Positions 6,777 to 15,031 of a stretch of DNA of 16,860 nucleotides are shown piece by piece. The position numbers and the translations under genes were made by a program. Source of the stretch: CAZOZP01 sp964584325 (GTDB lineage: Bacteria > Bacteroidota > Ignavibacteria > Ignavibacteriales > Melioribacteraceae). Position 1 is the stretch's first letter. The number at the start of each line of letters is the position of its first letter. The stretch is from NCBI GenBank assembly GCA_964584325.1, contig CAZOZP010000071.1, positions 1 to 16,860 on the forward strand. Reading direction: 5' to 3'. The notes under the pieces were generated by a model. That model was not told the origin of the DNA and ran no database searches. It was given only the letters and a program-made list of their open reading frames with translations.

Positions 6777-8714
6777 ATGGGAAAGATTATAGGAATTGAT
6801 TTAGGTACAACTAACTCCTGCGTTTCGGTGATGGAAGGCAATGATCCTGTTGTTATACCTAATTCAGAAGGCGGGAGAACTACTCCTTCCGTTGTTGCTT
6901 TTACAAAAAGTGGTGAAAGACTTGTAGGACAGCCTGCTAAAAGACAAGCAGTTACTAATCCGAAAAACACAATATTTTCGATTAAGCGTTTTATGGGACG
7001 CAGAATTGATGAAATAGCAAAAGAGAAAGAAGAAGTTCCATACGAAATCATGGCAGGCGACGGAGGTTCAACAAGAGTAAGAATAGACGGGAAACTATAT
7101 TCTCCACCTGAAATTAGTGCAATGGTACTTCAGAAAATGAAGAAAACTGCAGAAGACTATCTCGGAGAAGAAGTAAAGGAAGCGGTTATCACAGTTCCTG
7201 CATACTTTAATGATGCTCAGAGACAAGCTACAAAAGATGCAGGCGAGATTGCCGGTTTAACCGTGAAGAGAATTATCAACGAACCAACAGCCGCTGCACT
7301 GGCTTACGGTTTGGATAAAAAGAACAAAGAAGAAATAGTTGCTGTATATGACTTTGGAGGCGGTACATTTGATATTTCAATTCTTCAGCTTGGTGAAGGC
7401 GTTTTTGAAGTAAAATCGACCAACGGTGATACACACTTAGGCGGAGACGACTTTGACAAACGAGTAATTGATTTTCTTGCTCAGGAATTCCTGAATCAGG
7501 AAGGTATAGATCTTAGAAAAGATCCAATGGCATTGCAAAGATTAAAAGAAGCGGCAGAGAAAGCTAAAATAGAGCTTTCATCTTCGATGCAGACAGATGT
7601 AAATCTTCCGTTTATTACAGCAACTCAGGATGGCCCGAAACACCTTAATGTAAATATCACAAGAGCTAAATTTGAACAGCTTATTGACGACTTGATTCAG
7701 CGTGCAATTATCCCTTGCGAAAAAGCAATGAAAGATGCCGGAGTTACTCCTTCACAAATTGATGAAGTAATTCTCGTTGGCGGTTCAACAAGAGTTCCTA
7801 AAATTCAGGAATCCGTAAAAGCTGTCTTTAAGAAAGAACCGCATAAAGGTGTAAATCCGGATGAAGTTGTTGCAATTGGTGCCGCGATTCAGGGTGGTGT
7901 ACTTTCAGGTGATGTAAAAGATGTTCTTTTGCTTGACGTTACTCCGCTTTCATTAGGTATTGAAACATTAGGCGGTGTAATGACAGTTCTTATTCAGGCA
8001 AACACTACTATACCTACAAAGAAAAGCGAAGTATTCTCAACAGCTTCCGATAATCAGCCGTCGGTTGAAATTCACATTCTGCAAGGCGAAAGACCAATGG
8101 CCAATGATAATCGTACTCTCGGCAAATTCCATCTTGACGGAATTCCGCCTGCTCCAAGAGGTGTTCCGCAGGTTGAAGTGTCTTTCGATATAGATGCAAA
8201 CGGTATCCTTCACGTTTCGGCAAAAGATAAAGCAACCGGCAAGGAACAGTCAATCAGAATTACATCTTCAAGCGGCTTAAGCAAGGATGATATTGAAAAG
8301 ATGAAGACTGAAGCAAAGATGCATGCCAACGAAGATTTAAGAAAGAAGGAATCGGTTGAACTTAAGAATAAAGCGGACAGTCTTATTTTCCAGACAAATA
8401 AACAGATAGAAGATCTGAAGGATAAGATGCCGGCAGAGCTAAGAAGCAAACTTGAATCCGAAGTTAAGAATGTTGAAAATGCAAAGGCTTCGGGTGATGA
8501 TGCCAGACTTAAATCGGCAGTAGAACAGATGGAAAAAGTCTGGGCTGAAGTTTCTCAGGAACTCTATAAGTATCAGCAGCAGGCTCAGGATCCCGCTGCA
8601 GGAGCACAGGAACAGCCGGGAGGTAAGGCAGATAATGCAGCCGGAAGCACCAGCAATCAAGGAGGAAAGGATGATGTTCAGGATGCCTCTTATGAAGTAG
8701 TTGACGACAAATAA
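6777..8714 (+). CDS. dnaK: Molecular chaperone DnaK (Hsp70)
   Basis: An ATP-driven cytosolic chaperone that binds exposed hydrophobic stretches of client proteins with DnaJ and GrpE. The 645 residues match the family. The ATPase domain (about 1-385) shows GIDLGTTNSCVSV (6-18), EPTAAALAYG, YDFGGGTFDIS and VGGSTRVPKIQ; the linker VKDVLLLDVTPLSLGIETLGG follows, then the substrate-binding domain and lid. A Gly/Gln/Asn-rich tail ends in EVVDDK, close to the usual EEVKDKK ending. The ATPase domain carries the insert typical of Gram-negative bacteria. The start is preceded by GGAG. Neither dnaJ, grpE nor hrcA is adjacent; the gene is monocistronic between its own upstream region and a strong terminator. 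Likely heat- or stress-regulated, though neither CIRCE nor a sigma-32 promoter is visible. Confidence 0.99.
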   Translation: MGKIIGIDLGTTNSCVSVMEGNDPVVIPNSEGGRTTPSVVAFTKSGERLVGQPAKRQAVTNPKNTIFSIKRFMGRRIDEIAKEKEEVPYEIMAGDGGSTRVRIDGKLYSPPEISAMVLQKMKKTAEDYLGEEVKEAVITVPAYFNDAQRQATKDAGEIAGLTVKRIINEPTAAALAYGLDKKNKEEIVAVYDFGGGTFDISILQLGEGVFEVKSTNGDTHLGGDDFDKRVIDFLAQEFLNQEGIDLRKDPMALQRLKEAAEKAKIELSSSMQTDVNLPFITATQDGPKHLNVNITRAKFEQLIDDLIQRAIIPCEKAMKDAGVTPSQIDEVILVGGSTRVPKIQESVKAVFKKEPHKGVNPDEVVAIGAAIQGGVLSGDVKDVLLLDVTPLSLGIETLGGVMTVLIQANTTIPTKKSEVFSTASDNQPSVEIHILQGERPMANDNRTLGKFHLDGIPPAPRGVPQVEVSFDIDANGILHVSAKDKATGKEQSIRITSSSGLSKDDIEKMKTEAKMHANEDLRKKESVELKNKADSLIFQTNKQIEDLKDKMPAELRSKLESEVKNVENAKASGDDARLKSAVEQMEKVWAEVSQELYKYQQQAQDPAAGAQEQPGGKADNAAGSTSNQGGKDDVQDASYEVVDDK

Positions 8715-8737
8715 ACATAAAATAAAATAGTCAGGTT

Positions 8738-8767
8738 AAAGACGCGCTTTATGCGCGTCTTTTTTTT
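8738..8767 (+). terminator. Strong rho-independent terminator after dnaK
   Basis: AAAGACGCGC pairs perfectly with GCGCGTCTTT around the loop TTTAT, and a continuous T-run completes the structure. It lies 23 bp after the dnaK stop and isolates dnaK from the next operon. Confidence 0.95.
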
Positions 8768-8826
8768 GCATAAACAGATAAACATTTCATTTTCAAAATC
8801 TGTTTGGGAAGTGGTTTGATTTTTAT

Positions 8827-8846
8827 TTATTTTGTGCACAAAATAA
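8827..8846. promoter_or_regulatory. Perfect 20-bp palindrome, probable operator of the xseA-dxs operon
   Basis: TTATTTTGTGCACAAAATAA is a perfect inverted repeat with no spacer, centred 32 bp upstream of the next start codon. Perfect palindromes of this length before an operon usually bind a dimeric repressor or activator. It carries no T-run and its G+C content is too low for a terminator. A TTTG at 8803-8806 lies 21 bp upstream of TATTTTG inside the palindrome, loosely like a Bacteroidota-type promoter, so the site may overlap the promoter itself. The binding protein is unknown. Confidence 0.55.
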
Positions 8847-8868
8847 TTCAAATTATTTAAGGCGGAAT

Positions 8869-9693
8869 ATGAGATTTCTTTTGTTTGCTGTTTTATTATT
8901 TTCTTTAGGAACAGTTTGGGCACAGGAAGACAATCTTGAAACAGCGGAAATATTTATTCTTGAGTCTTTTATTACACCGGATAATCCAAAAATATTTATT
9001 CTTTCATTCTTTACATCAGATAGCTGCAAGAGTTTTCTTCAGGCGGAAGGGAATAATGAAATTCCGATATCGCTTGAATATAAGGAAAACCATACACTAA
9101 AGATTCCGGCTGCAGATCTTAAATCTGAGAATGGCTTTATGAAATATAAAGTCCGACTTTTAGGAAAAGACGAAACGGAATTAAATACCGAAACATTTGA
9201 AGTTGAATATCCCGAAGAAGTTGTTATGGAAGATGCTCCGGGACTATTTACAATGTTCTGCATCGGCGGAACAATATTTCTTTCTCCTTCTGTGTCTATG
9301 GTTTGGTCAGGAAATGAGAGAAATTTTCAACTCACGAAAGAAATACCGGTAATCTCATTTTATCCAAGCAAAAAAACTTATCCCGATGGATATATCGGCA
9401 TAGAATATTCATATATATTTAAAGCAGAGAAAAGTTTTCTGAGAACCGGCTATAAACACATAATTGAGATTCCGGTTATTGAATATATTTCTCCGGGTAT
9501 TGGCGGATTTTCAGATCTTAACGGTTCGAACGGAATCTCCGGTGAAATTGCTCTCGGCTTATTTAAAATGAGTGATGTTTTTACACTCTATACAAGATAC
9601 AGATATAACAGAGAATTGCGCGGTGAAGGTTCAAAAGGATTTTCTGAAGTATCGCTCGGACTCTATTCAAGCTTTTTCTCATTAAACTTTTAA
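8869..9693 (+). CDS. Exported protein of unknown function, possible small outer-membrane beta-barrel
   Basis: I do not recognise this 274-residue protein. Residues 1-19 form a clear signal peptide (MRFLLFAVLLF...VWAQ). Residues about 20-125 are strand-rich and polar and may form an immunoglobulin-like domain (KIFILSFFTSDSCKSF..., HTLKIPAADLKSENGFMKYKVRLLGKD). From about 130 to the end, alternating aromatic/polar stretches (YIGIEYSYIF, VFTLYTRYRYNREL, EVSLGLYSSFFSLNF) and a final phenylalanine fit an outer-membrane beta-barrel whose last strand is recognised by BamA. AAGGCGGA supports the start. The gene ends 4 bp before xseA, so it is the leader of the xseA-xseB-dxs operon, though no functional link is evident. 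Confidence 0.75.
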   Translation: MRFLLFAVLLFSLGTVWAQEDNLETAEIFILESFITPDNPKIFILSFFTSDSCKSFLQAEGNNEIPISLEYKENHTLKIPAADLKSENGFMKYKVRLLGKDETELNTETFEVEYPEEVVMEDAPGLFTMFCIGGTIFLSPSVSMVWSGNERNFQLTKEIPVISFYPSKKTYPDGYIGIEYSYIFKAEKSFLRTGYKHIIEIPVIEYISPGIGGFSDLNGSNGISGEIALGLFKMSDVFTLYTRYRYNRELRGEGSKGFSEVSLGLYSSFFSLNF

Positions 9694-9697
9694 TCTG

Positions 9698-10885
9698 ATG
9701 TCAGCTATATTAACAGTTACGGAAATCACTTCCGGAATAAAGAATCTACTTGAAGAAAGTTATCCGGCTGTAAGCATTATAGGAGAAATATCCAACTTTA
9801 AACCCCACGTTTCGGGGCATTGGTACTTTACGCTTAAAGATGCCGGTGCACAGATAAGCTGCACTATGTGGAAAAGCAGGAATATGTCTGTTTCATTTAA
9901 ACTGAAAGACGGCGATAAAATTGTTGTAACAGGAGGATTATCTGTATATCCTCCGCGCGGAAGTTATCAGCTTGATGTATTCTCTATGCAGAAGGCGGGT
10001 ATCGGAGAGCTTCAGGCGGCATTCGAAAATATGAAAAACCGGCTGAATGCGGAAGGTCTTTTTGATATTTCAAAGAAAAAGAATATCAAAAAAATGCCTC
10101 TTAAAATCGGAGTTGTAACAGCGGCAGACGGAGCAGCCTTTAGAGATATGATAAGTGTTGCCGAGAGAAGATATCCGCTTGTAGAAATAATTCTTGCTCC
10201 GTGCAGAGTACAAGGGGAAGGTGCGGCTTCGCAAATTGCATCTGCCATAAAATATTTAGACAGACAAAAAGAAGTTGATACAATTATAGTGGGCAGAGGA
10301 GGCGGTTCGCTTGAAGACCTCTGGGCATTTAATGAAGAAATAGTTGCCAGGGCAATCTATCAATGCGAAATTCCGGTGATTAGTGCCGTTGGACATGAAG
10401 TTGATTTTACGATTGCCGATTTCGTAGCGGATGTAAGAGCGGCAACACCCACTGCGGCTATGGAACTTGCTACTCCCAACCAGGCTGAAATTCTTGGTTT
10501 TATAGATGATTTTTCCTATAATTCTACATTGAAAATAAAGAGTATTCTGAATTTCCATAAGGATGTTATTGCAAGACTCTCAGGTTCATACGGAATAAGA
10601 TCAGTGCAGGGGATTATCAGAAATAACAGCCAACTATTGGACGGTCTATTTACAAAACTTCAGAATGTATCTGAAAAATATATAACCGGCATTCAAAACA
10701 GACTTACACTTATGACTAAAAGTCTTGAACAAGCTGATGTTGATAAAATACTGAAAAAAGGATTTGCGGTTATCTCTCAGGAAGGAACAATAAAAACAAG
10801 GGCTGCTTCAATTAAAGAAGACATTCCAATTGAAATTAGATTTTTTGATGATAAAATAAAGATTGAAAATGGCAAAAGAAAATAA
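9698..10885 (+). CDS. xseA: Exodeoxyribonuclease VII large subunit
   Basis: The catalytic subunit of exonuclease VII, which degrades single-stranded DNA from both ends with the XseB small subunit and helps in DNA repair. Its 395 residues are shorter than the ~450 of E. coli, mainly in the C-terminal coiled region. An N-terminal OB-fold (about 1-100) includes VSIIGEISNFKPHVSGHWYFTLKD and VYPPRGSYQL. The catalytic domain shows GRGGGSLEDLWAFNEE (about 201-216) and SAVGHEVDFTIADFVADVRAATPTAA (about 226-251). The ATG is 4 bp after the upstream stop with no good ribosome binding site, so it is probably read by coupled translation. The end overlaps xseB by 17 bp. Confidence 0.96.
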   Translation: MSAILTVTEITSGIKNLLEESYPAVSIIGEISNFKPHVSGHWYFTLKDAGAQISCTMWKSRNMSVSFKLKDGDKIVVTGGLSVYPPRGSYQLDVFSMQKAGIGELQAAFENMKNRLNAEGLFDISKKKNIKKMPLKIGVVTAADGAAFRDMISVAERRYPLVEIILAPCRVQGEGAASQIASAIKYLDRQKEVDTIIVGRGGGSLEDLWAFNEEIVARAIYQCEIPVISAVGHEVDFTIADFVADVRAATPTAAMELATPNQAEILGFIDDFSYNSTLKIKSILNFHKDVIARLSGSYGIRSVQGIIRNNSQLLDGLFTKLQNVSEKYITGIQNRLTLMTKSLEQADVDKILKKGFAVISQEGTIKTRAASIKEDIPIEIRFFDDKIKIENGKRK

Positions 10886-11081
10886 AATAACATTTGAAGA
10901 TTCACTGAAAAGACTTCAGGAAATAACAGAAAAACTTGAATCTGATGATCTTCAGTTAGATGATGCAATAAAGCTTTATGAAGAAGGCATGAAACTTTCG
11001 GGTTCCTGTTATAAGACTCTTTCTGAAGCCGAACTTAAGATAACAAAAATTAAAGAAGAATTTGATAAAGAAGTAAAATAA
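10869..11081 (+). CDS. xseB: Exodeoxyribonuclease VII small subunit
   Basis: A 70-residue partner that wraps around XseA and is needed for activity. The family pattern is clear: TFEDSLKRLQEITEKLES (9-26), then LDDAIKLYEEGMKLSGSCYKTLSEAELKI, forming the usual two-helix hairpin. The ATG at 10869 is chosen; a TTG six bases earlier would add only two residues. It overlaps the end of xseA by 17 bp, which keeps the two subunits coupled, and dxs follows 15 bp later. The xseA-xseB-dxs order is common in bacteria. Confidence 0.95.
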   Translation: MAKENKITFEDSLKRLQEITEKLESDDLQLDDAIKLYEEGMKLSGSCYKTLSEAELKITKIKEEFDKEVK

Positions 11082-11096
11082 GGCGGAAATACCTAA

Positions 11097-12986
11097 ATGG
11101 TCGATAAATCAAAGTACAGACTGCTGTTTAATATTAATTCACCAAAAGATATCCGTTCGTTTGATGTTCACGAACTGAAGGAGCTGGCAACAGAAGTAAG
11201 GCAATATATGGTTGATGTTATTTCTGAGACCGGCGGCCATTTCGGAGGCGGACTTGGAGCAACTGATTTAACCGTTGCTCTGCACAAGGTATTTAACACA
11301 CCGCAAGATAAAATAATCTGGGATACAGGTCACCAGGCGTATCCTCATAAAATATTAACCGGAAGACGGGATTCTCTTCATACAATAAGACAGTTTAAAG
11401 GAATAAGCGGATTTCTTAAAAGAAACGAAAGCGAATATGATGCATTCGGGGCCGGACATGCTTCAACTTCCATTTCAGCCGCTGTCGGAATAGCCGAAGC
11501 CAATAAGCTTAAAAATTCTTCAGATAAGGTTGTTGCGGTTATCGGCGATGGTGCTATGACAGGAGGTATGGCCTACGAGGCACTTAATAATGCAGGTATT
11601 TATAAAAGCAATGTTATTGTTGTGTTAAACGATAACCATATGTCAATATCCAAGAATGTATGGCAGCTTTCCAATTATTTTACGGAAGTTATTACTCATC
11701 CTGATTATAATAAAGTTAAAGGTGTTATCTGGGAGTTTACAGGGAAGCTGGAAACTTTTGGCGATAGATTAAGAAAAGCCGGAGCACGTCTTGAAAGCGG
11801 AATAAAATCAGTTATTACACCGGGAATGATGTTCGAAGCTCTGGGATTCAGGTATTTCGGCCCTATAAACGGTCATAATATGCAGAAGCTTATTAATGTG
11901 TTTGAACTTGTAAAAAAGCTTAACGGACCAATACTTGTCCACATCCTTACTGAAAAAGGGAAAGGATACAAACCTGCTGAAGGACACGTTCAGAGACTGC
12001 ATGCATCTTCGCCGTTTGATAAAATTACGGGAGAAGCGCTTGCGAAATCTGAAAAACTATCTTATACCTCTGTTTTCGGGAAAGCTCTTGTTGAGATTGT
12101 GGAAAAAGATAAATCGGTTGTGGGAATTACAGCCGCAATGCCTGACGGAACAGGATTGGATCAGCTTCAGGCGGCATTCCCTTCAAACTTCTTTGATGTC
12201 GGGATAGCGGAAGAACATGGTGTAACCTTTGCCGCGGGATTAGCAACAGAAGGTATAATACCTGTTGTTGCAATATATTCAACATTTCTTCAGAGAGCAA
12301 TAGATCAGGTTATGCACGATGTTGCGCTGCAGGATCTTCATTGCGTGTTTGTTCTTGACAGAGCGGGTCTCGTTGGGGCAGACGGACCGACACATCACGG
12401 AACGCTCGACCTTACATATCTTAGAATGATTCCGGGTGTTACGGTTATGGCGCCTAAAGATGAATCGGAATTGCGAGATATGTTATATACGGCGGTTTAC
12501 AAAATTAAGGGCCCTGTTGCAATAAGATATCCCCGCGGAAATGCGCTGGGTGTTGAGCTTAAACCCGGATTTGATGAAATTCCCGCAGGCAAGGCTGAGA
12601 TTCTGAGAGAAGGAAAAGATGCGGCAATACTTGCAGTCGGGAGCATGACGGATACGGCAATGAAAGCAGCCGCATTGCTTGCCGGGCAGAATATTGAATG
12701 CAGAGTAGTTAATATGAGATTCATCAAACCGCTTGATACTGATTTACTTGATGAAACAGCAGCGTCGTATAAAAGAATAATTACGGTAGAAGAAAATACT
12801 CTGACGGGCGGATTCGGAAGTGCCGTTGCTGAATATTATTCCGATAAGCAGCTGAAACCGGCTTTATACAGACTCGGTTTGCCGGATGATTATGTGGAGC
12901 ACGGAACACAGACGGAACTATACAATATGCTGGGGTTAAACCCGGCGGGTATTGCCGGGTTCATTAAAAACTTATTTGCGGATTAG
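11097..12986 (+). CDS. dxs: 1-deoxy-D-xylulose-5-phosphate synthase
   Basis: The first enzyme of the MEP isoprenoid pathway: it joins pyruvate (decarboxylated) with glyceraldehyde 3-phosphate using thiamine diphosphate. The 629 residues match the family. Visible signs are H48 in GGHFGGGLG (thiamine-binding histidine), WDTGHQAYPHKILTGR (75-90), the thiamine/Mg motif GDGAMTGG (150-157) with NDN at 178-180, GAGHASTS (118-125), and the catalytic glutamate in AEEHGV (371-376). The C-terminal transketolase domain ends normally. AAGGCGG lies upstream of the ATG. The product supplies isoprenoids and, in many bacteria, thiamine and pyridoxal precursors. The last 15 bp overlap the tyrS end on the other strand. 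Confidence 0.98.
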   Translation: MVDKSKYRLLFNINSPKDIRSFDVHELKELATEVRQYMVDVISETGGHFGGGLGATDLTVALHKVFNTPQDKIIWDTGHQAYPHKILTGRRDSLHTIRQFKGISGFLKRNESEYDAFGAGHASTSISAAVGIAEANKLKNSSDKVVAVIGDGAMTGGMAYEALNNAGIYKSNVIVVLNDNHMSISKNVWQLSNYFTEVITHPDYNKVKGVIWEFTGKLETFGDRLRKAGARLESGIKSVITPGMMFEALGFRYFGPINGHNMQKLINVFELVKKLNGPILVHILTEKGKGYKPAEGHVQRLHASSPFDKITGEALAKSEKLSYTSVFGKALVEIVEKDKSVVGITAAMPDGTGLDQLQAAFPSNFFDVGIAEEHGVTFAAGLATEGIIPVVAIYSTFLQRAIDQVMHDVALQDLHCVFVLDRAGLVGADGPTHHGTLDLTYLRMIPGVTVMAPKDESELRDMLYTAVYKIKGPVAIRYPRGNALGVELKPGFDEIPAGKAEILREGKDAAILAVGSMTDTAMKAAALLAGQNIECRVVNMRFIKPLDTDLLDETAASYKRIITVEENTLTGGFGSAVAEYYSDKQLKPALYRLGLPDDYVEHGTQTELYNMLGLNPAGIAGFIKNLFAD

Positions 12987-14198
12987 TTTTACGAATTTTC
13001 TTTTGCCTACTTTAAGAATGTTTTCTCCTTCATTCTTAAGAGAATAATTCGGATCGGAGATTTTATTGCCGTTAAGTGTAACACCGCCTTGCTGAACAAG
13101 ACGGCGGGCTTCACCTTTTGAGGGCGCGAAGTTAACATTAACAATAAAATCCAAAATGTTTATTTCTTCAAAATCTGCAGCAAACTCTTCTATTTCATCA
13201 GGAATTTCTTTTTTGATAAAAAGCTTGTCGAAATTATCCTGAGCTTCCTGCGCGGCAGCTTCAGAATGGTACATGGCAGTTAGTTTCCTGGCAAGAGCAC
13301 GCTTAATATCCCGCGGATTAATAGAACTGTCTTCAAGCTTGGTCTTTATGTCTTTAAGATCTTCATTGTTTATATCAGTTGCCAATTCATAATAAGTGTA
13401 GATTACATTATCGGGGATAGAAAGAGTTTTGCCGAATATATCAGCAGGAGTTTCGCTTATTCCGATATAATTGCCATAGGATTTACTCATCTTTTCAGTG
13501 CCGTCTGTACCCACAAGAATTGGCATGGTAAGAATCACCTGAGGTTCCATACCATATTCGCGCTGGATATCGCGGCCCACAAGCAGATTGAATTTCTGAT
13601 CTGTTCCGCCGAGTTCAACATCGCTCTTAATTGCAACAGAATCCATAGCCTGAGCAAGCGGATAAAGAAGTTCGTGAATACTTATCGGGGTAGATGATTT
13701 GAATCTGTTGGAGAAATCGTCTCTTTCAAGCATACGGGCAACAGTATATCTCGAAGCAAGCTTAATTACATCTTCGAAGGACATCTTGCCCAACCAGTCG
13801 GAGTTATGGACAATTTTAGTTTTATTATTATTCAGTATCTTGGATGCCTGTTCCCAGTAGCTTTTACCGTTAATGCGGGTTTCTTCAACAGTAAGAGGCG
13901 GACGCGTAGCATTTCTTCCTGTAGGATCACCAATCATTCCGGTGAAATCGCCAATAATCAGAATTGCAGTATGTCCTAATTGCTGGAACTGAGCTAATTT
14001 TCTAAGAACAACAGAATGGCCAAGATGGAGATCGGGGCGGGTAGGGTCGCATCCTAATTTAATATTAAGAGGCTTGCCTTCTTTAGCCGAACGCTCAATT
14101 TTCTTTACAAGTTCTTCTTCAGGAATAATTTCCGAAACGCCGCGGCGTATCAAATCCATCTGTTCATTCAACGGGGGAAAAAGTATTTTATCGATCAA
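12972..14198 (-). CDS. tyrS: Tyrosyl-tRNA synthetase
   Basis: A class I aminoacyl-tRNA synthetase charging tRNA-Tyr with tyrosine in the cytoplasm. The 408 residues show HLGHS at 58-62 (HIGH-type), DVELGGTDQKFN around 193-204 (tyrosine binding), EKMSKS at 235-240, and an S4 RNA-binding domain at about 350-408 (APSKGEARRLVQQGGVTLNG). The KMSKS form fits the TyrZ-like group rather than the KFGKT (TyrS) group. The start is a TTG at 14198, preceded by GGAG seven bases upstream; an ATG at 14203 is out of frame and hits a stop at once. smpB lies 27 bp upstream and is probably on the same transcript. Its 3' end overlaps dxs by 15 bp. Confidence 0.97.
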   Translation of the reverse strand: MIDKILFPPLNEQMDLIRRGVSEIIPEEELVKKIERSAKEGKPLNIKLGCDPTRPDLHLGHSVVLRKLAQFQQLGHTAILIIGDFTGMIGDPTGRNATRPPLTVEETRINGKSYWEQASKILNNNKTKIVHNSDWLGKMSFEDVIKLASRYTVARMLERDDFSNRFKSSTPISIHELLYPLAQAMDSVAIKSDVELGGTDQKFNLLVGRDIQREYGMEPQVILTMPILVGTDGTEKMSKSYGNYIGISETPADIFGKTLSIPDNVIYTYYELATDINNEDLKDIKTKLEDSSINPRDIKRALARKLTAMYHSEAAAQEAQDNFDKLFIKKEIPDEIEEFAADFEEINILDFIVNVNFAPSKGEARRLVQQGGVTLNGNKISDPNYSLKNEGENILKVGKRKFVKLIRK

Positions 14199-14225
14199 AA
14201 CATTACTCCGGTAATAAAATTATAA

Positions 14226-14681
14226 CTAACTGTAATTCTTCTTAAAGTTTCTGTCAATATCCTGCTTTGCATCTCTTTCTTTTATGTCTTCTCGTTTATC
14301 GTAAAGTTTTTTGCCTTTGCACAAACCAAGTTCAACCTTAACCTTACCGTTTTTAAAATAAAGGCGGAGAGGAATAAGAGTCATTCCCTTATCCTCAGCT
14401 TTCCCCAGAAGTTTTTTAATCTCATTACGGTTAAGAAGAAGTTTCCGCTCACGCAATGGATCGTGATTATTAAGATTGCCATGGTCATAAGTATTTATAT
14501 GAGCATTAATAAGCCATACTTCAGCATTTCTAACAACAGCATAAGCATCTGTAAGATTTCCCTTACCCTGTCTTAAAGATTTCACCTCAGTTCCCTGAAG
14601 AACTATTCCTGCCTCAATCGATTGAATAATATGATATTCGTGGCGGGCTTTTCTGTTAACCGATATATTTTTTTCTTCCAT
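14226..14681 (-). CDS. smpB: SsrA-binding protein SmpB
   Basis: A small protein that delivers tmRNA to stalled ribosomes for trans-translation. The ATG at 14681 gives 151 residues, the usual length; a GTG at 14729 would add 16 residues not seen in the family and is rejected. Conserved stretches are NRKARHEYHI (9-18), GTEVKSLRQGKGNLTDAY (30-47), EVWLINAHINTYDHGN (54-69) and the C-terminal tail KKLYDKREDIKERDAKQDIDR (125-145), which inserts in the mRNA channel. It is followed by tyrS after 27 bp. No ssrA (tmRNA) gene is visible in the window. The upstream flank lacks a strong ribosome binding site. Confidence 0.96.
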   Translation of the reverse strand: MEEKNISVNRKARHEYHIIQSIEAGIVLQGTEVKSLRQGKGNLTDAYAVVRNAEVWLINAHINTYDHGNLNNHDPLRERKLLLNRNEIKKLLGKAEDKGMTLIPLRLYFKNGKVKVELGLCKGKKLYDKREDIKERDAKQDIDRNFKKNYS

Positions 14682-14822
14682 AGCAAAGAGACCAAAAAAG
14701 TAAGACCAAAAATATTTGTTTTGGAGCACAAAAACAAGATTATATTAGGAATGTGGGAGAAAGGATTATTTGCTCGTTGGCGGAGAAAATATATTATTTA
14801 ATAATTTCTAATAATCAAATAT

Positions 14823-14872
14823 TTTAATTTGTAGAGAAGCAAGGCCTTGCGTCTCTACATTTACAAATTAAA
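14823..14872. repeat. Long imperfect palindrome (REP-like hairpin)
   Basis: The arms TTTAATTTGT and ACAAATTAAA enclose an inner near-perfect palindrome of GTAGAGA and TCTCTAC around GCAAGG-CCTTGC. The only flaws are one A-G mismatch and a 6-nt insertion (within ACATTT) in the right arm. Inner sequences of the form GTAGAGACGC...GCGTCTCTAC are, from memory, widespread intergenic palindromes in Bacteroidota and cyanobacteria, so this is probably a dispersed repeat copy. No T-run follows, so a terminator role is unlikely. Confidence 0.7.
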
Positions 14873-14951
14873 GCTAAATAAAATGGAAATTAGAATAATT
14901 TGTTATTGAAGCAAATATCAGCTAAAACAAAGAGACAATTTAATTATAATG

Positions 14952-14983
14952 TTGCAATTAGTAAGAATAGATATTATTTTATT
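14952..14983 (+). promoter_or_regulatory. Promoter-like direct repeat copy A, upstream of brnT
   Basis: TTGCAA, a 17-bp spacer and TATTTT give a plausible -35/-10 pair about 80 bp before the brnT start. The segment is almost identical to copy B (15632-15664) before intI: the shared core is TTGCAATTWGTAAGAATAG followed by ATAYTA and TTTTATT. It may be a duplicated promoter or an insertion scar. Confidence 0.5.
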
Positions 14984-15031
14984 CGTGTAGTATGAGAAGA
15001 TATGATTCTTATAAAAAACCGGATATAAAAA

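Larger units (their letters stand above)
14682..15031. other. Gene-free, AT-rich region between smpB and brnT
   Basis: About 350 bp without a credible coding region. It holds the smpB upstream flank, the long imperfect palindrome at 14823-14872, and the first copy of the promoter-like repeat at 14952-14983. I see no tRNA, tmRNA or CRISPR structure in it. It marks the boundary between housekeeping genes and the accessory segment with brnTA and intI. Confidence 0.7.

Noticed and set aside
14682..14729. Longer smpB start at GTG 14729
   Set aside because: It adds a hydrophobic 16-residue stretch not found in SmpB.
14730..15031. tmRNA (ssrA) or tRNA gene next to smpB
   Set aside because: No cloverleaf, no CCA-like 3' end, no G-rich acceptor stem; only AT-rich sequence and the palindrome.
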